A DNA stretch of 64,000 nt from Siphonodentalium dalli (Eukaryota; Mollusca; Scaphopoda; Gadilida; Siphonodentaliidae): positions 197,210,816 to 197,274,815 of the forward strand of contig CP136066.1 of the NCBI GenBank assembly GCA_032622095.1, given 5' to 3'. How positions within the stretch are numbered: the first letter of the stretch is position 1; the number at the start of each line of letters is the position of its first letter. This document shows positions 31,797 through 44,200 of this stretch, piece by piece. The position numbers and the translations under genes are program-made. The notes under the pieces were generated by a model that saw only the letters and a program-made list of their open reading frames with translations, did not search any database and had not been told where the DNA came from.

Positions 31797-32338
31797 CTAT
31801 CTATCGTCCTTGAATCTCCATTGGAGTACCCATGGCTCCGTTTTTGGGTTGGACCATATATTTCTTGGGTTTATCACCGTGCTTTCTGGTTCATTTCCGT
31901 TTCCGCCGCTTGCGGTGCCTATTCCACTTTCGAATATGATGAGACGCGGATGCCGTAATATCTCCAAGGCCTTGACCATTACATGTCGAATTTCTCTGAC
32001 CATATATTTCTCCTGTGCATTTGGTTGCCCTTCAAGATAGGGTGGTTTTGGTTCAGCTCTGTGGAACTCATCCCCATTGTTTATGGTAGCAGAAACTCCT
32101 GCTGTATTGCCATGCCATTCATGGAGACCCATAATAGGTTCGGTAAGCTTTCTGAACATTTGTGAATTTCCAAAACTTCCAGGAGTCACGTGGCATATTC
32201 TGCCAATATATGTGTTCTCTCCCATAGCTGGTGCCTTATCCGTGCTGCTTATCGCGGTATAAGTGGGCTCGTGATTATCAGTTTCAACTGTTCCAATTTG
32301 TGTTGATGTGCTCTGATAAGTGACAAGACGATTCTATC
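31797..32338 (-). pseudogene. Unrecognised open frame, exon-like, minus strand
   Basis: From a possible acceptor ending AGATAG near 32,339 the frame is open to a stop at 31,797, about 180 codons. The composition looks protein-like rather than repeat-like: TDNHEPTYTAISSTDKAPAM, then GENTYIGRICHVTPG, GLHEWHGNTAGV, PYLEGQPNAQEKYMVREIRH and LEILRHPRLIIFESG. I do not recognise a family. A Thr/Ser-rich segment with a YTAI motif could be part of a receptor tail, but this is speculation. It could be the last exon of a gene whose other exons I could not find, or a decayed retroelement fragment. The plus-strand frames 31,767-32,262 are shadows. Confidence 0.4.
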
Positions 32339-32959
32339 TCTGGCGAGACCCCGAAACCAGGACAAATGGTTTTCGCGACTGGCTCAACCAATTTCGTGGC
32401 TGGTTAGTTAGCTAAGCCGGCTCAGTCGCGATGTTCGTGGCTGGCGAAATGTGGCGGCCCAGCCGGCTGAGACGTTATCAATCAGCGTATTTTCGTTTTC
32501 GAAATTGTCCTAATCCCCGGTTATAGACCCCGTTTGTTTTATCGTTTGTGGTGAACCCGTAGAATCCCAGACCATATGTGCTCTTTTTGGTGTTGGGCTT
32601 TTCCAATATGGCAAAAATACACGAAGGACTGGAATGGATGTGCTATGTAGTTTCCCCATCTAATCGATATAACTGACATTGGAAGTTTTGTCGACTTCAG
32701 ACTGCCATATCATCACTGGCATCTGACGATACACATGTATGCATGCATCATTGAATGATGAAGCAGATAGTATGTCCTAATTTCAAACTATTTTCTATTG
32801 TGTTATACAGGTTATGTGCATATATTGACAAATTCCAGGTATGTTTAAGACTGAGTTGTGTCGGAATATACAATTTATACTTTAACCCTTTCTATACTGA
32901 ACGGATTTTCCGATTCAGTATATGAAAGCATTCGTTGGAATAGTCTATTCCACATTAGT

Positions 32960-33680
32960 CTGGTCGATACCCCTTAGAAAATATCACCGGGAATCCCGCT
33001 GGGATTCCGCCGAAATCCCGGCGGGATTTTTGGCCGGGATCCCGGTGGGATTTTGATCGGGATCCCAAAATATCCCGACCAAATATCCCGTTTATATCCC
33101 GGACTAAATCCCACCGGAATCCCGACATAAATCCCGCCGGGATTCCGACCTAAATCCCACCGGGATACGACCTAAATACCATTTTAGATTATTAAATCCC
33201 ACTGGGATCCCGACCTAATTCCCAACCATAATCCCACCCTAGACCGCGCCTCATCGTGATTCCGCCCTAAATCCCACCGGGATCCCGCCCCAAATCCCAC
33301 CGGGATCCCGCCCCAAATCCCACCGGGATCCCGCCCCAAATCCCACCGGGATCCCGATCGATATCCCACCGGGATCCCGATCGATATCCCACCGGGATCC
33401 CGATTGATATCCCACCGGGATCCCGATTGATATCCCACCGGGATCCCGATCGATATCCCACCGGGATCCCAACCGAAATCCCACTGGTATCCCGACCTAT
33501 GTCCCACTGGGATCCCGACCTATATCCCACTGGGATCCCGACCTGTATCCCACTTGGATCCCGACCTGTATCCCACTGGTATCCCGACCTGTATCCCAGT
33601 GGTATCCCGACCTGTATCCCAGTGGTATCCCGAACTGACCAAAATCCCACTGGGATCTTGACCTAAATCCCGCAGGGACG
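32960..33680. repeat. 23-bp GC-rich minisatellite, ~30 copies
   Basis: Units ATCCCACCGGGATCCCGA + CC(T/G)A or TCGAT. Each carries the palindrome CCGGGATCCCG or TGGGATCCC. 23 bp is not divisible by three, so a 69-bp (23-residue) peptide period appears in all frames (Gly/Asp/Ile-rich on the minus strand). These overlapping frames are repeat products. The GC-rich unit contrasts with the AT-rich surroundings. Confidence 0.93.
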
Positions 33681-34966
33681 TACAAAACATGTGTTGAGTA
33701 AACATTACTGTTACAGTACCAGCCATGTTATAAACAAACAGATGCACAAAGGACTGTTACAGAGCACATTAACCAACATTTAGAAATATGTCAGAAGAGA
33801 TATACATTTTGCAAAGTTTAAAAAATGACTTTCACTGTAACAGTAATGCTTTCCATATACCATTCAATTCAAAATGCGAAATCTCGAAATCTATAGTTAC
33901 TGTGTCACAATATGAGGAAATTGAAGCAGATAAATGTTAAAATAATTTATGAACATTGTAAGATGGAACAAATAAAACTTAATGAAAAATAACTTAAGAT
34001 GTATATACATTATCACAGAACAATATATCACTGAACAAATATACAAACACTTTCACAGTAGATGGTGCACCAGAGATCCAATATCCATTTGATAATAATA
34101 TACCTTAAGTCCATTTGTCCATAAGTTACAGGTTGAGCAAATACAAATAATAAACTACTTTATGTACATGCAGTAGCATAGCACATAATACACCAAACAC
34201 TTTCACAGCACCAGTGACATCACTTAATTTCGTGTATAGCACGTTTGCAGGCCACAAGTTTCACTGCTTATTTATGTATATAAAACGTTTTTTATCAACT
34301 TGTAAATATTTAAATGATTTATACCAGTGCCAACTGTGTCAAACTCTTGATTTGATATTAATATATATATGTCAGGTTTAATCATTGACATCATGGTAAA
34401 AGGGAAATGGTTTAAAATAATAGCTAACAGAATATCCATATACCAAAGATATGATCCACCAAATAGGTTTCTAAACTTTCCTGATGCATTAATTATCGGA
34501 AGAAATATGTACAACTGCAATACATCAATCTCAGATCAGATGTCCTTTTATTTTTATTTTATATCTGGCAACATCTGCCAACATGTGTTTTATATTACAT
34601 GTAAATGATTATATTCAGGTGGAAACTGTTTTAGTCACCTCAAATTAAGAAACAATCAAATATGTATGAGTAATACTGCTTGAATCATAGCGTGATTGAC
34701 ATTTTTTTCCAGAATGCTTTACCTCCATTAACTGCATTAACTCCATTTCATTACTATATATTTTGCATATCATTATGCATCATGTGATATCGGCAATTGT
34801 GACATCACTCATTTGAAATAGTTTTTGATAATACACTCTTACAATAGTAAATGTAATATCAACAACTCTTTCCGATGAGTGACATCACAAGAATGGGTAT
34901 ATACACCTTATTTGGACGCCTAATGGAGTTACTGCATGTAATCATGACGATCTAATTAATAAATAA
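33681..34966. other. Intergenic, downstream of the BEN-domain gene; nothing supported
   Basis: AT-rich. Two opposed frames at 34,272-34,608 overlap and lack motifs. No repeat family was recognised. Confidence 0.45.
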
Positions 34967-34972
34967 TTTATT
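34967..34972 (-). terminator. Candidate poly(A) signal of the BEN-domain gene
   Basis: The plus strand reads TTTATT (AATAAA on the minus strand), about 169 bp past the stop codon at 35,141. Confidence 0.45.
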
Positions 34973-35140
34973 ACTGTGTTGGTTTTATATTATATGCCTG
35001 ATATCAGCCCTTAGTAATCCCATAGCAGCCTTCGACCTTCAATCTCAGGCTGATATTATGTTACCTTGGGCTGATATCAGGCTAATTATCAAATCAACCC
35101 TGATCAACCAAGTAATATTCTCTAAGCAATACCCTAATCT

Positions 35141-35262
35141 TCACTCCAGTCGATACTTCTTGTTCTTGATGCCTCTTATCTTATCATTTAACTTCACTAC
35201 AATCTTCTTCCATTCCTCCTCCTTCTCTGAGTCTGCTCTCTGGTGTATGCTGAATATGTAAC
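35141..35262 (-). CDS. BEN-domain gene exon 14 (C-terminal BEN helix, stop)
   Basis: Acceptor TTTTTTTTCCAG before 35,262. It encodes SYIFSIHQRADSEKEEEW, KKIVVKLNDKIRGIKNKK, YRLE and TGA at 35,143-35,141. It is in frame with exon 13 through a shared Ser codon. Confidence 0.83.
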
Positions 35263-38200
35263 CTGGAAAAAAACAATACATAATATATACGCATGTATAA
35301 AAAACAACATGCAGGCATGATTATGCATATAACAAAGTTGTATATTTATACAATTGTGATAAATTAGAGTATAAAGCATAGTATAAATTAATTTTGTCTC
35401 AGATGTCAACTTAAAATAATGTATTATAATAATGTATTATAAAACTCATATATGTGTAAAATGGTTGGCATCAAATATTAAACACCCAAAGTTCTTTGGT
35501 GTTATCATAACAAAAAGATTCAACTATCAAGACATGAAAAATTAAATAAAAATATATTTTCAAATTACCAGTGTTCAAATTACAGTGGACATTAATTTGA
35601 ACTGAAATATGTTTAGTTAAGATGATGGTCAGAATAATAAATTGTAGGCATCGCTAGAAAACTATGATTGTTTCCAAATAAAGGAAAAAAATTGTTTAGC
35701 ATTTGTTAGATACATCAATAGGAAAGGTTATCTGTTATAATAGAAAGAATACTGATATTATTTTAAAAATGTACAAATTACAACTTTTTTCATAAAAATA
35801 ATACTTATGAACATTAATAATAAGGTTATCTGTGAGTATCCTTTTTTTCTCCAAAGGAGGGTAATAATTTAATTAAAGAAAATTGCAACTTGTTGTTATT
35901 GAAAAATGAAAATCATTGAATACATTTGGTAGCAGCATAGACTTCTGAAACACATAGAAACAATGATGCAAATATGACCACAAAAGACCACCTTTAAATA
36001 TGGCTCTACATTTTTTACATACTTCTTAATGCACGCCTTTTATCCTCATGCATGGCTGTCTTGTCCCTCCCATTTCCATATATTGTCATTGTGTTGCATT
36101 CTTGTTTAGTTATGATCAGTTCCAATACTCCTAAGGCCAGTTTTTCTATGTTCTTGGTGGTTTGCCGCACACGGTTGAGCCGCTCACTGTCGACTCTAAC
36201 ATTGTATCGGGCATCACCCAAATAAACCAGATCTGAAACAAGAATGCAAACATTGAAAATATTAAGAATCATAAACATCATTGTACTGGAATGTGAGCCA
36301 TTATAATTTATGATTAACACGCTGAGAAAATAGGACGAAAAATAAATTGTTCATTGGCTCAAATATTTGTTTGCTCCAGATACCAACAATCCATTTATTT
36401 TATAAAAAAGTACAAATTTTCAGAAATTTTAAATGAGTGCATGTAGATTTATATTGAATTAAGACGTCCCAATATCATAATGGAGGGTACTTCAAATTAA
36501 ATTGCCAATGTAGTAGTAAACTGTAAATGTCAACCCCAATATAAATAATAGTTCCACCCACCTTCTACTGTACCTAACGGCTGAGACATTGACACAGTCT
36601 CTGTATCTGCTGTTGGTTCATTATCTGCAAATGAATATATAACAATGAAATATTTAGTAGTTATATATTGACAGGGTGCACAAGGCAGTGTTTTAATTAA
36701 TATAGAAAAAAAATTATAATAAATGAGAATTTATTTAAACCTCAGACATGAGTAGCTCATTTTTGTCATTTTCAGATCATCAAAATAAGTTGGTAAATAC
36801 ATGAAAGACTCATGAAGTTATTATTACAAGCAAAACAATAACATAAATAACATTATGTTATTTATTAGTTCAAATGCATTAAAACATTTAAAAATCATGT
36901 TCACTTATAAGTTTTATTCACCAAATGAATATTTAACATATATTGGACCAAAAAGTATTGCAGGTATAAGGTTAAGGTACCTAAATCTTGTACTTGTACT
37001 TGTGCAGGTGTAACAGGCTGCATCACATTCACGGGAGCTGCAAATTCCCGAGGTTTTTGCTGCAAACTCTGAAAATTTTTAGAAAATGCTTACATCACAT
37101 GACTAATAACATAATTAACACACAAAACCAGCTTCATAATTATTGGTAACACATGTGTAATATTAGTGTGTGCAATGACGTCACAACATTATTTAAATGA
37201 CAAGCGATTGTTGAAGTTTATGATTGTTGTTTTCGATGAACACTTCGCGTTGCTTCGTGCTTATTTGATTTCACATGAGTTTCTATTTTATATGTAATTA
37301 TTAATCAACTTCTTCCACTAAATTCTATTTGAGCCTCAGTAAACCTTGGAATGAAGAAATGTATTTGCATTTTTTTCTTTTATAAATTATTTTTGCGGAA
37401 ACAATCTATGTCTCTTTTTACTAACTGTTCTTACATAAGCAAATTATTTTACTGTTTATTATTAAGTTATAACACAAGCTGTTATCAAATTACAATTAGT
37501 TGCATTTCATCATGATGAACTGTCAATTATAAAAGATAAAGACAACATACCTTGTATCCCATCCTCAAGCAGTTCCTACACTGCACAAGGTTGCTCAGCA
37601 TGGAGATCATGGTATCCTGATTTCGCCGAATCACTGACTGTTCTTCTGCCAATGCTGTTATCTAAACAAAGATAGCACTATTTAGATATTCATATACTGT
37701 ATGTATTTGGTAAATGTAGTTATTACACAACTATAGGTGATTTACTATATTTTTTGGTAATGTAATGTCACACCTGCATGTGACTTGCATTATATGTTAG
37801 CATAATAGTTACACAAACTGTTATGATCACTACAACTGGTATTATTAACTACAGATGGGCATTCTGGCAACTCACTGAAATACCATAATAATTTTGAATG
37901 TTTCAAATTAAAGTGAGAATCAGTTATCGGGAGACCTACATAAAACTTTGGCACGACCTGTTTTTCTTTGCAACAATTTCATTCTAGATAACCCCACGTG
38001 AACTGAACAGCCGATCGCCCCAAATGTGTAGGCCTGCATCACAAGAATATTGCGCCCCATGTCATAAAGATCTGTTCCAATGTAAAAAAATGAGGAGAAG
38101 AGCACTTGTTACAAATATTTAAATTATGTCTTTAATCCACATACCTGTAGTCACAAGATCCGGGACTATTTAAATGCATATATTATATCTTATGAAATTA

Positions 38201-41200
38201 TTCAATGGTGGAAAGTGTAACAGAAAAAAATACTTGGTTTCGATGATTATGTGACATAAATTGCTCCACTCGAACTCCATTATTGTGTTGTACCAGGCCC
38301 AAGTCCCGTTATCATCAATATAATTTGAATACTCTCTATGTAACTATATGCAAACAGCTCATGGTGTGAACAGGACATTCTAAGCCTTTGTTTCATCCAA
38401 TAATGAATATACAGTTAATATTGACCATAATTACAGCATGAATTGTTGACATGAATAGTGACATGTAAAGCTGACTAGGATTGTAGACAGATACAAACCC
38501 TCGACTCTCCTTCCAGTATTATATTCAATTAGCTTACCTGCTGTTGTATGGAAGGACCGGAGTCCTGGAGAATATCAGCTGTCAGTTGTTGGGTTATTGA
38601 ATCTGTGATCTGTTGGCTGCTCTTTTTTTTCTTCTTCTTGATAGTCCTTGAGGTTGCAATCTAGATAGAAGACAGAGTGAGATACTTAACAAAAATAGAA
38701 AATTAAGTTCCATAAAAGACCAAATTCTAAATATGTCACTATTATTTAAAAGTTTCATCTATATATATTTCAATTACATATGAATAAACACAAGTGCTTG
38801 ATTTTCCTATGAGGAACATTTCAAAGCATATACTATATATTCACTTATACTATATAATTTAAATTATCAATGACAATTAGGCTGCAATTATATACTCAAT
38901 TCTCTCAAATCACAAATGACGATGCTTACGATAAAAAATATAGACCCAGTAGGTCATAATCCAGGTCAAGGATTAAGATTAATCTTGCAATATATAAATG
39001 GGAATGAATGTTAGATATGTTCACTTACTTCTGTTTGTCTGTCGGAATGATGACTGGAATCTAGAAGGACAAGAATATATTTTAATACTAGCAGTGACAG
39101 TTGAACAAAGAATGATTGACCAAATAAAAGGCAGCAGTTTTCAAGAGATATTTACTTGTTTGAGAGAAATGAAAAAATAAGTGTTGATTGATTGTAACCA
39201 GAAAGTATAGGGCCATACAAAATTATTTTGCTTAATATACTAATTTTCACATAAATAACTAAAATTGACTTAACATCATGCATCAGGTTTTATCACTATT
39301 TTCCTATGTAATATTCAAGCGTAATGGACATGTGTAATTTTGTCGCGTGCAATGATGTCATGCTGTTCTTTCAGGATAAAGTTTGTTGACTGCAGTTAAT
39401 TATTGCTTTTTTTCGATAGCGATTATATGATCATGTGATAAAAAGTATATCAAACTCATTCTATTTTATATGTAATCAACCTCTCCCACTAAATTATATT
39501 TGAGCCTCAGTAAATCTCGGCTCAAATCAAATTTAGTGAACTCGGTTGATAAAATCCAAATAAAATACTATCCTCTATAATCACACATACACACTTGTGC
39601 TAAATTATATGCAATTTATATCTTCTTTCTCCCAAATATTGGAAACTTGGTTAACTTAAATCAACTGAACCTATTGTTGGGACATGAATTTATATATGCT
39701 TAACTAAACCTATGACTGAGCTTATATGTAAATTCACAAGAAATGCAGACAGCGGTATAGAAAGCACAGGAATAATAAAATTTAATAACTCACCTGATTC
39801 TGGCTGATAATCTTTGTCCATGTCGCTATCATGTTGAAGATCGATCAGAATCTGTAGAATATCAGAGATTATGATTTTTTGGGGGAAATACACGTATAAC
39901 AGGTTAGTTCACATACACAACTCAATAATAGACAATAAATGTTCACCAATGCAAATCAATTAAATTAAAGAGTATGTACCATTAGTGAACACATGCTTGA
40001 GCACTGATCAAGGTGATTACCAATATTCAGGATAAGCCAAATAGCAGGATAATGGATTACAGAATAAATATGTATATTATACTGGTATATTAATCAGATT
40101 TGTATCAATGCACATTCGATATAAGATGTTTGTTAAATATCAACAAGATTTGGTCAAATAGAGAATAACTGTTCTGTTTCAGTCCTACCTAATAATATTC
40201 ATTGAAATGCAGGATGTCTTATTTTGCTTGAGAGTCAGTTTCACTTATTAATTACTGCATGATAATTCCAACTAATATTACAAATCTTTCATATTTTCAG
40301 TTGTCAGAAACTGAAATTTATTTCAATGGTCACTACACGCTACATTGCTATTAAAACATACCTCTTCTATATCTGAAAGGTTGTCAAAGGTCGGCAACTT
40401 TCTCTTTTCACCTACATTAAAAGAAAATAATAAATAAAGTATGTTTGATAGAAATATTGAACCACTATGAAAATATAACTGAAATTAAATATGTCAAACC
40501 AGATTATGTGTTATTAAAGGCAAGGTGACTATTTAACAACAATACCTGCCATGAAAACCATTCTTAAATAGTAATATCCATTAAAACTGCCATTAACAGA
40601 AAGAATATTGAAATACATGTATGCAGTTCTTATACCAATCATAAATATTGTGTAAATAGTATGTTATTGTTAAGTTCATATGCTTTGTTATGTAATCAAA
40701 AGACATCTTATATAACATGTTTGGCTATTCTTTCAATTTTCGGCAGTGTAGCTATACCCAACTTGAGGACATCCATGACTTTTAATTGGTCAGGTGTCAA
40801 TATAAATTAATCTCAGAACTAAAGATTTGTGTTCATTAATTCTAAACAAATAATTACCACAACATTATATCAAATTTTGTTGCAAAATATAGATCGGTTG
40901 TAATAATGTGAATTTCGGAACCGTGCCAGAGAATCCATTCATGTTTACCAAAGTTTCTAAAGCTCACTACTAACAACTCACCTCGCTTTGCACCTTTGTT
41001 GTCAGCTTGTCTGCTTGCTTGAACGACCTTGAATGAGAGAATCGTAATCAATGACTAATAATGTAAAGGGTTATATCAAACTCAATTACAAATACAACAG
41101 CAGAATCAGATCTCAATTCTATAATTTAATTTAAATCTGCATGATTGCAGTTAATCTGTTCTTGCAAGTTCATAACAAATCATATTGCAGCAACATTTCA

Positions 41201-44200
41201 AAAGTTGAACATTATTCCTTATTTCATAGTAATGTGATAATTACCAGCAGTGAAACTACCACTTGATATCAGGGACGTGGCTAGAGGGTTTCCATTCGGG
41301 AGGGGGGGGGGTTGTCCACCTTGGGAAATTCCAACTGCACCCCTTGAATCAGAATCAGACCGAACACAAGTTTTGCATAATTCCATTTGCACTCCCCTTC
41401 TAATCTCAGTGCTCTTATGCCGAATATCCCACATCTCCATAATCCATGGTTCTATATTCCCGGTATGAGAACTTCAGATATTTTACATATTTAATTCCAT
41501 ACAAAAGCACATGGCTACGGGTAACAGACCACGACACACCAGGCTTACCATTGCTGTTTGGCCCGGTGTGAGAAAATTTTGAAATTTGAAACAACAAAAT
41601 CGCAAATTCTAGCATCTAGACTGGCATCAACTTTCCTATAGTGTTGGAAATTTCAAACCTCATACCCCCCTCAGGTTGGAAAATTCTCCAACTGATGACC
41701 ATCTCAGTCCACAAATTTGACCAAATATAGTAAAATATTGTTAAACTTATTAGCATTTTTGTGTTGGCCACAGTGGAGACAGGTTGGAAAATTTACAACT
41801 GATGACAATTCCAATGACAATGTTGACCAAATGTATATTGTTTTCTTAAATTAACTAGCAGTTTTTGACTGACCATGGTGGAGGGACCAGGACACAAGCT
41901 TTCCAACTGTTGGAAATTTCCAACCTGACACCCCCCTGAGGATTGAAAATTTCCAACTGATGACTATTTCAATACAAAATATTTACCAAAAATACAAAAA
42001 TTTGCAAATATTGGTCCAAAAACAATTAATTCCCCGCAAGAAATTATTTGAAAATCAAACTACAAAAACATTTTCAACATATGTTGGTGTGAAATTTCCA
42101 ACTAATGAAAAGGCAGGTATGAAATTTCCAACTGTTGAACAATTTGACCAAACACCCCCTGTCGCCACATCTCTGCTTGATATTGATATACCTGTACGTA
42201 TCAGCATATTCAAAACATAATAATGAAATAACACTTACTGTGTCACCCTGTGTTCGTTTATTCTGTTGCTTCTTGTTCTTCTGTCTTGGTACACTGGTTG
42301 CTATCACAGAAAATATAGGTGTGATAAGATATAATAAACAATTACCTGATATATTGTAAGTTAACATAAACTGGTCAATCAATAACTAATGATTTAATAA
42401 ACCGTTGCCTGATATAGTGCAAATTAACCATAACAAATATGGAACTGTAAAACTTGCCTTGATTTCATTGTTTGATCTACATGTATGTTAAAGGCTTATT
42501 GTACACTAAATCTGGCCATTTATTGGACAATCTCCTTTTATACTTATTAGGTACCGGTAACAGAATATGCAACAAATGAATTAATTTGAGCCATGGACTA
42601 GTGCAAAATGCACTAGTATGGATGCACACAACATGGTAATTATTAAATTTATGACTCCATTCATTTATTAATTTTCAAAATAAGCATCATGCTGTTTGAA
42701 TCTTTCATATACCAGTAGAAAACAAATGTATTTTGCACTAATTCTCAGATTCATTCATTTATTTATTGCATATAAAGTTGAGTATAAAAGGAGATGATCC
42801 CATAAATGGCCGGATTAGTGTACAGTACCGTGCAGGACAGGATAACACACAATTAATATAGCTAGGCAAGCCTTGAAATAGTGTGCTGTCATGTCATTTG
42901 CAGAATGAGGTCCTCAGAGGACTGGCGGGCTAGCATCAACAAATTTACCATCTGTGAACCTCATTCTGCTTACACCTCGGCAGAAGGAGATTCCCAGAGG
43001 GTGAATTTGGTGATGCTAGGCCGCTATGTTGGATGGCATCACAACATTCACCCTCTGGGGACATCATTCTGCAAATGACAGACACTATTTTAATGCTTCA
43101 ATATAGGCATAAAATTAAGTGTAACGAGCATGCATACACACACGAAGGAATAATAATGTATTAACTCACTTCCACTGCATGATGGCACCTCGATATCAAC
43201 TACATGTACAGTATCTGCACTGCGAGCAGCTTCCTCCTGTAAAAAGTTAAAAATAAATATTATAAATAAATATGGGCATATGATCGAATAAGGCAGCCTA
43301 ACTATATAAACTATGGGCAGTTAATTTAAATTTTAACTGAATGCTCTTCTGAAATTTCATAATTTATATACATATAGTTACACACCAATATAGTTATTGT
43401 TTTAAATATATTGCAGTAATTTGAAGTACCAGAAATTCAGAATGCGGAGTTTGTTAACATTTTCTGATAAATCCACAATCTTATGTTAAAGTGAACACCA
43501 TTAACAAGTCAATATAAATAACCAAAATGTCCATAAATCATCGTGATATGGTATGAAGTTAGTACCAGGTACATGTATGCAATTACCATACATATGTAAA
43601 TGTATATACAAACAAATATGAAATTACACTTGCCATGAATACATCATCAACAATGTACTTTTTCGCCAATGTCGAGAAACCTAGATGATCATTCAACACA
43701 CGTTTCAAAATCTTTACACCATCACTGCTGTCATCTACAAAACAAAATTATTTTGAAAAGCATGCACTGTATACATGTATGGTAAAGTATGTATCGATAT
43801 GACAATCGGTTCTCTTAACATTTGTCTTGAAGAGATACATGTACATTGTATCTGTTGGAACCCAATCAAACGCTACTGGTAGAAACATTGGTACAAGTAC
43901 AGACATGATGTTAAAATGCCAAAACAAAATTAACTTATATACCACTATACAGTATATACATGTATTCTATTATACATGTGTAATTTAATACTATTAACAC
44001 ACATGTAAATTGTATACCAAATGTTCATGATTCCCAATATCTCCAACTGTGATATAGCGTCAGATATGAAACAAGATTGGATAATAATTCGCCTTATCAA
44101 ATTGTGACAAACTGTACATATACCACCCTTGGTATAACTCTCCCACTTTCACGAGCAAATTATGACTGTAAAAATTGTACATTAGAACATTAAACAAATA

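Noticed and set aside
33184-33747. Gly/Asp-rich 'protein' in the 23-bp repeat
   Set aside because: Same peptide in every frame with a 69-bp period; purely repeat-derived.
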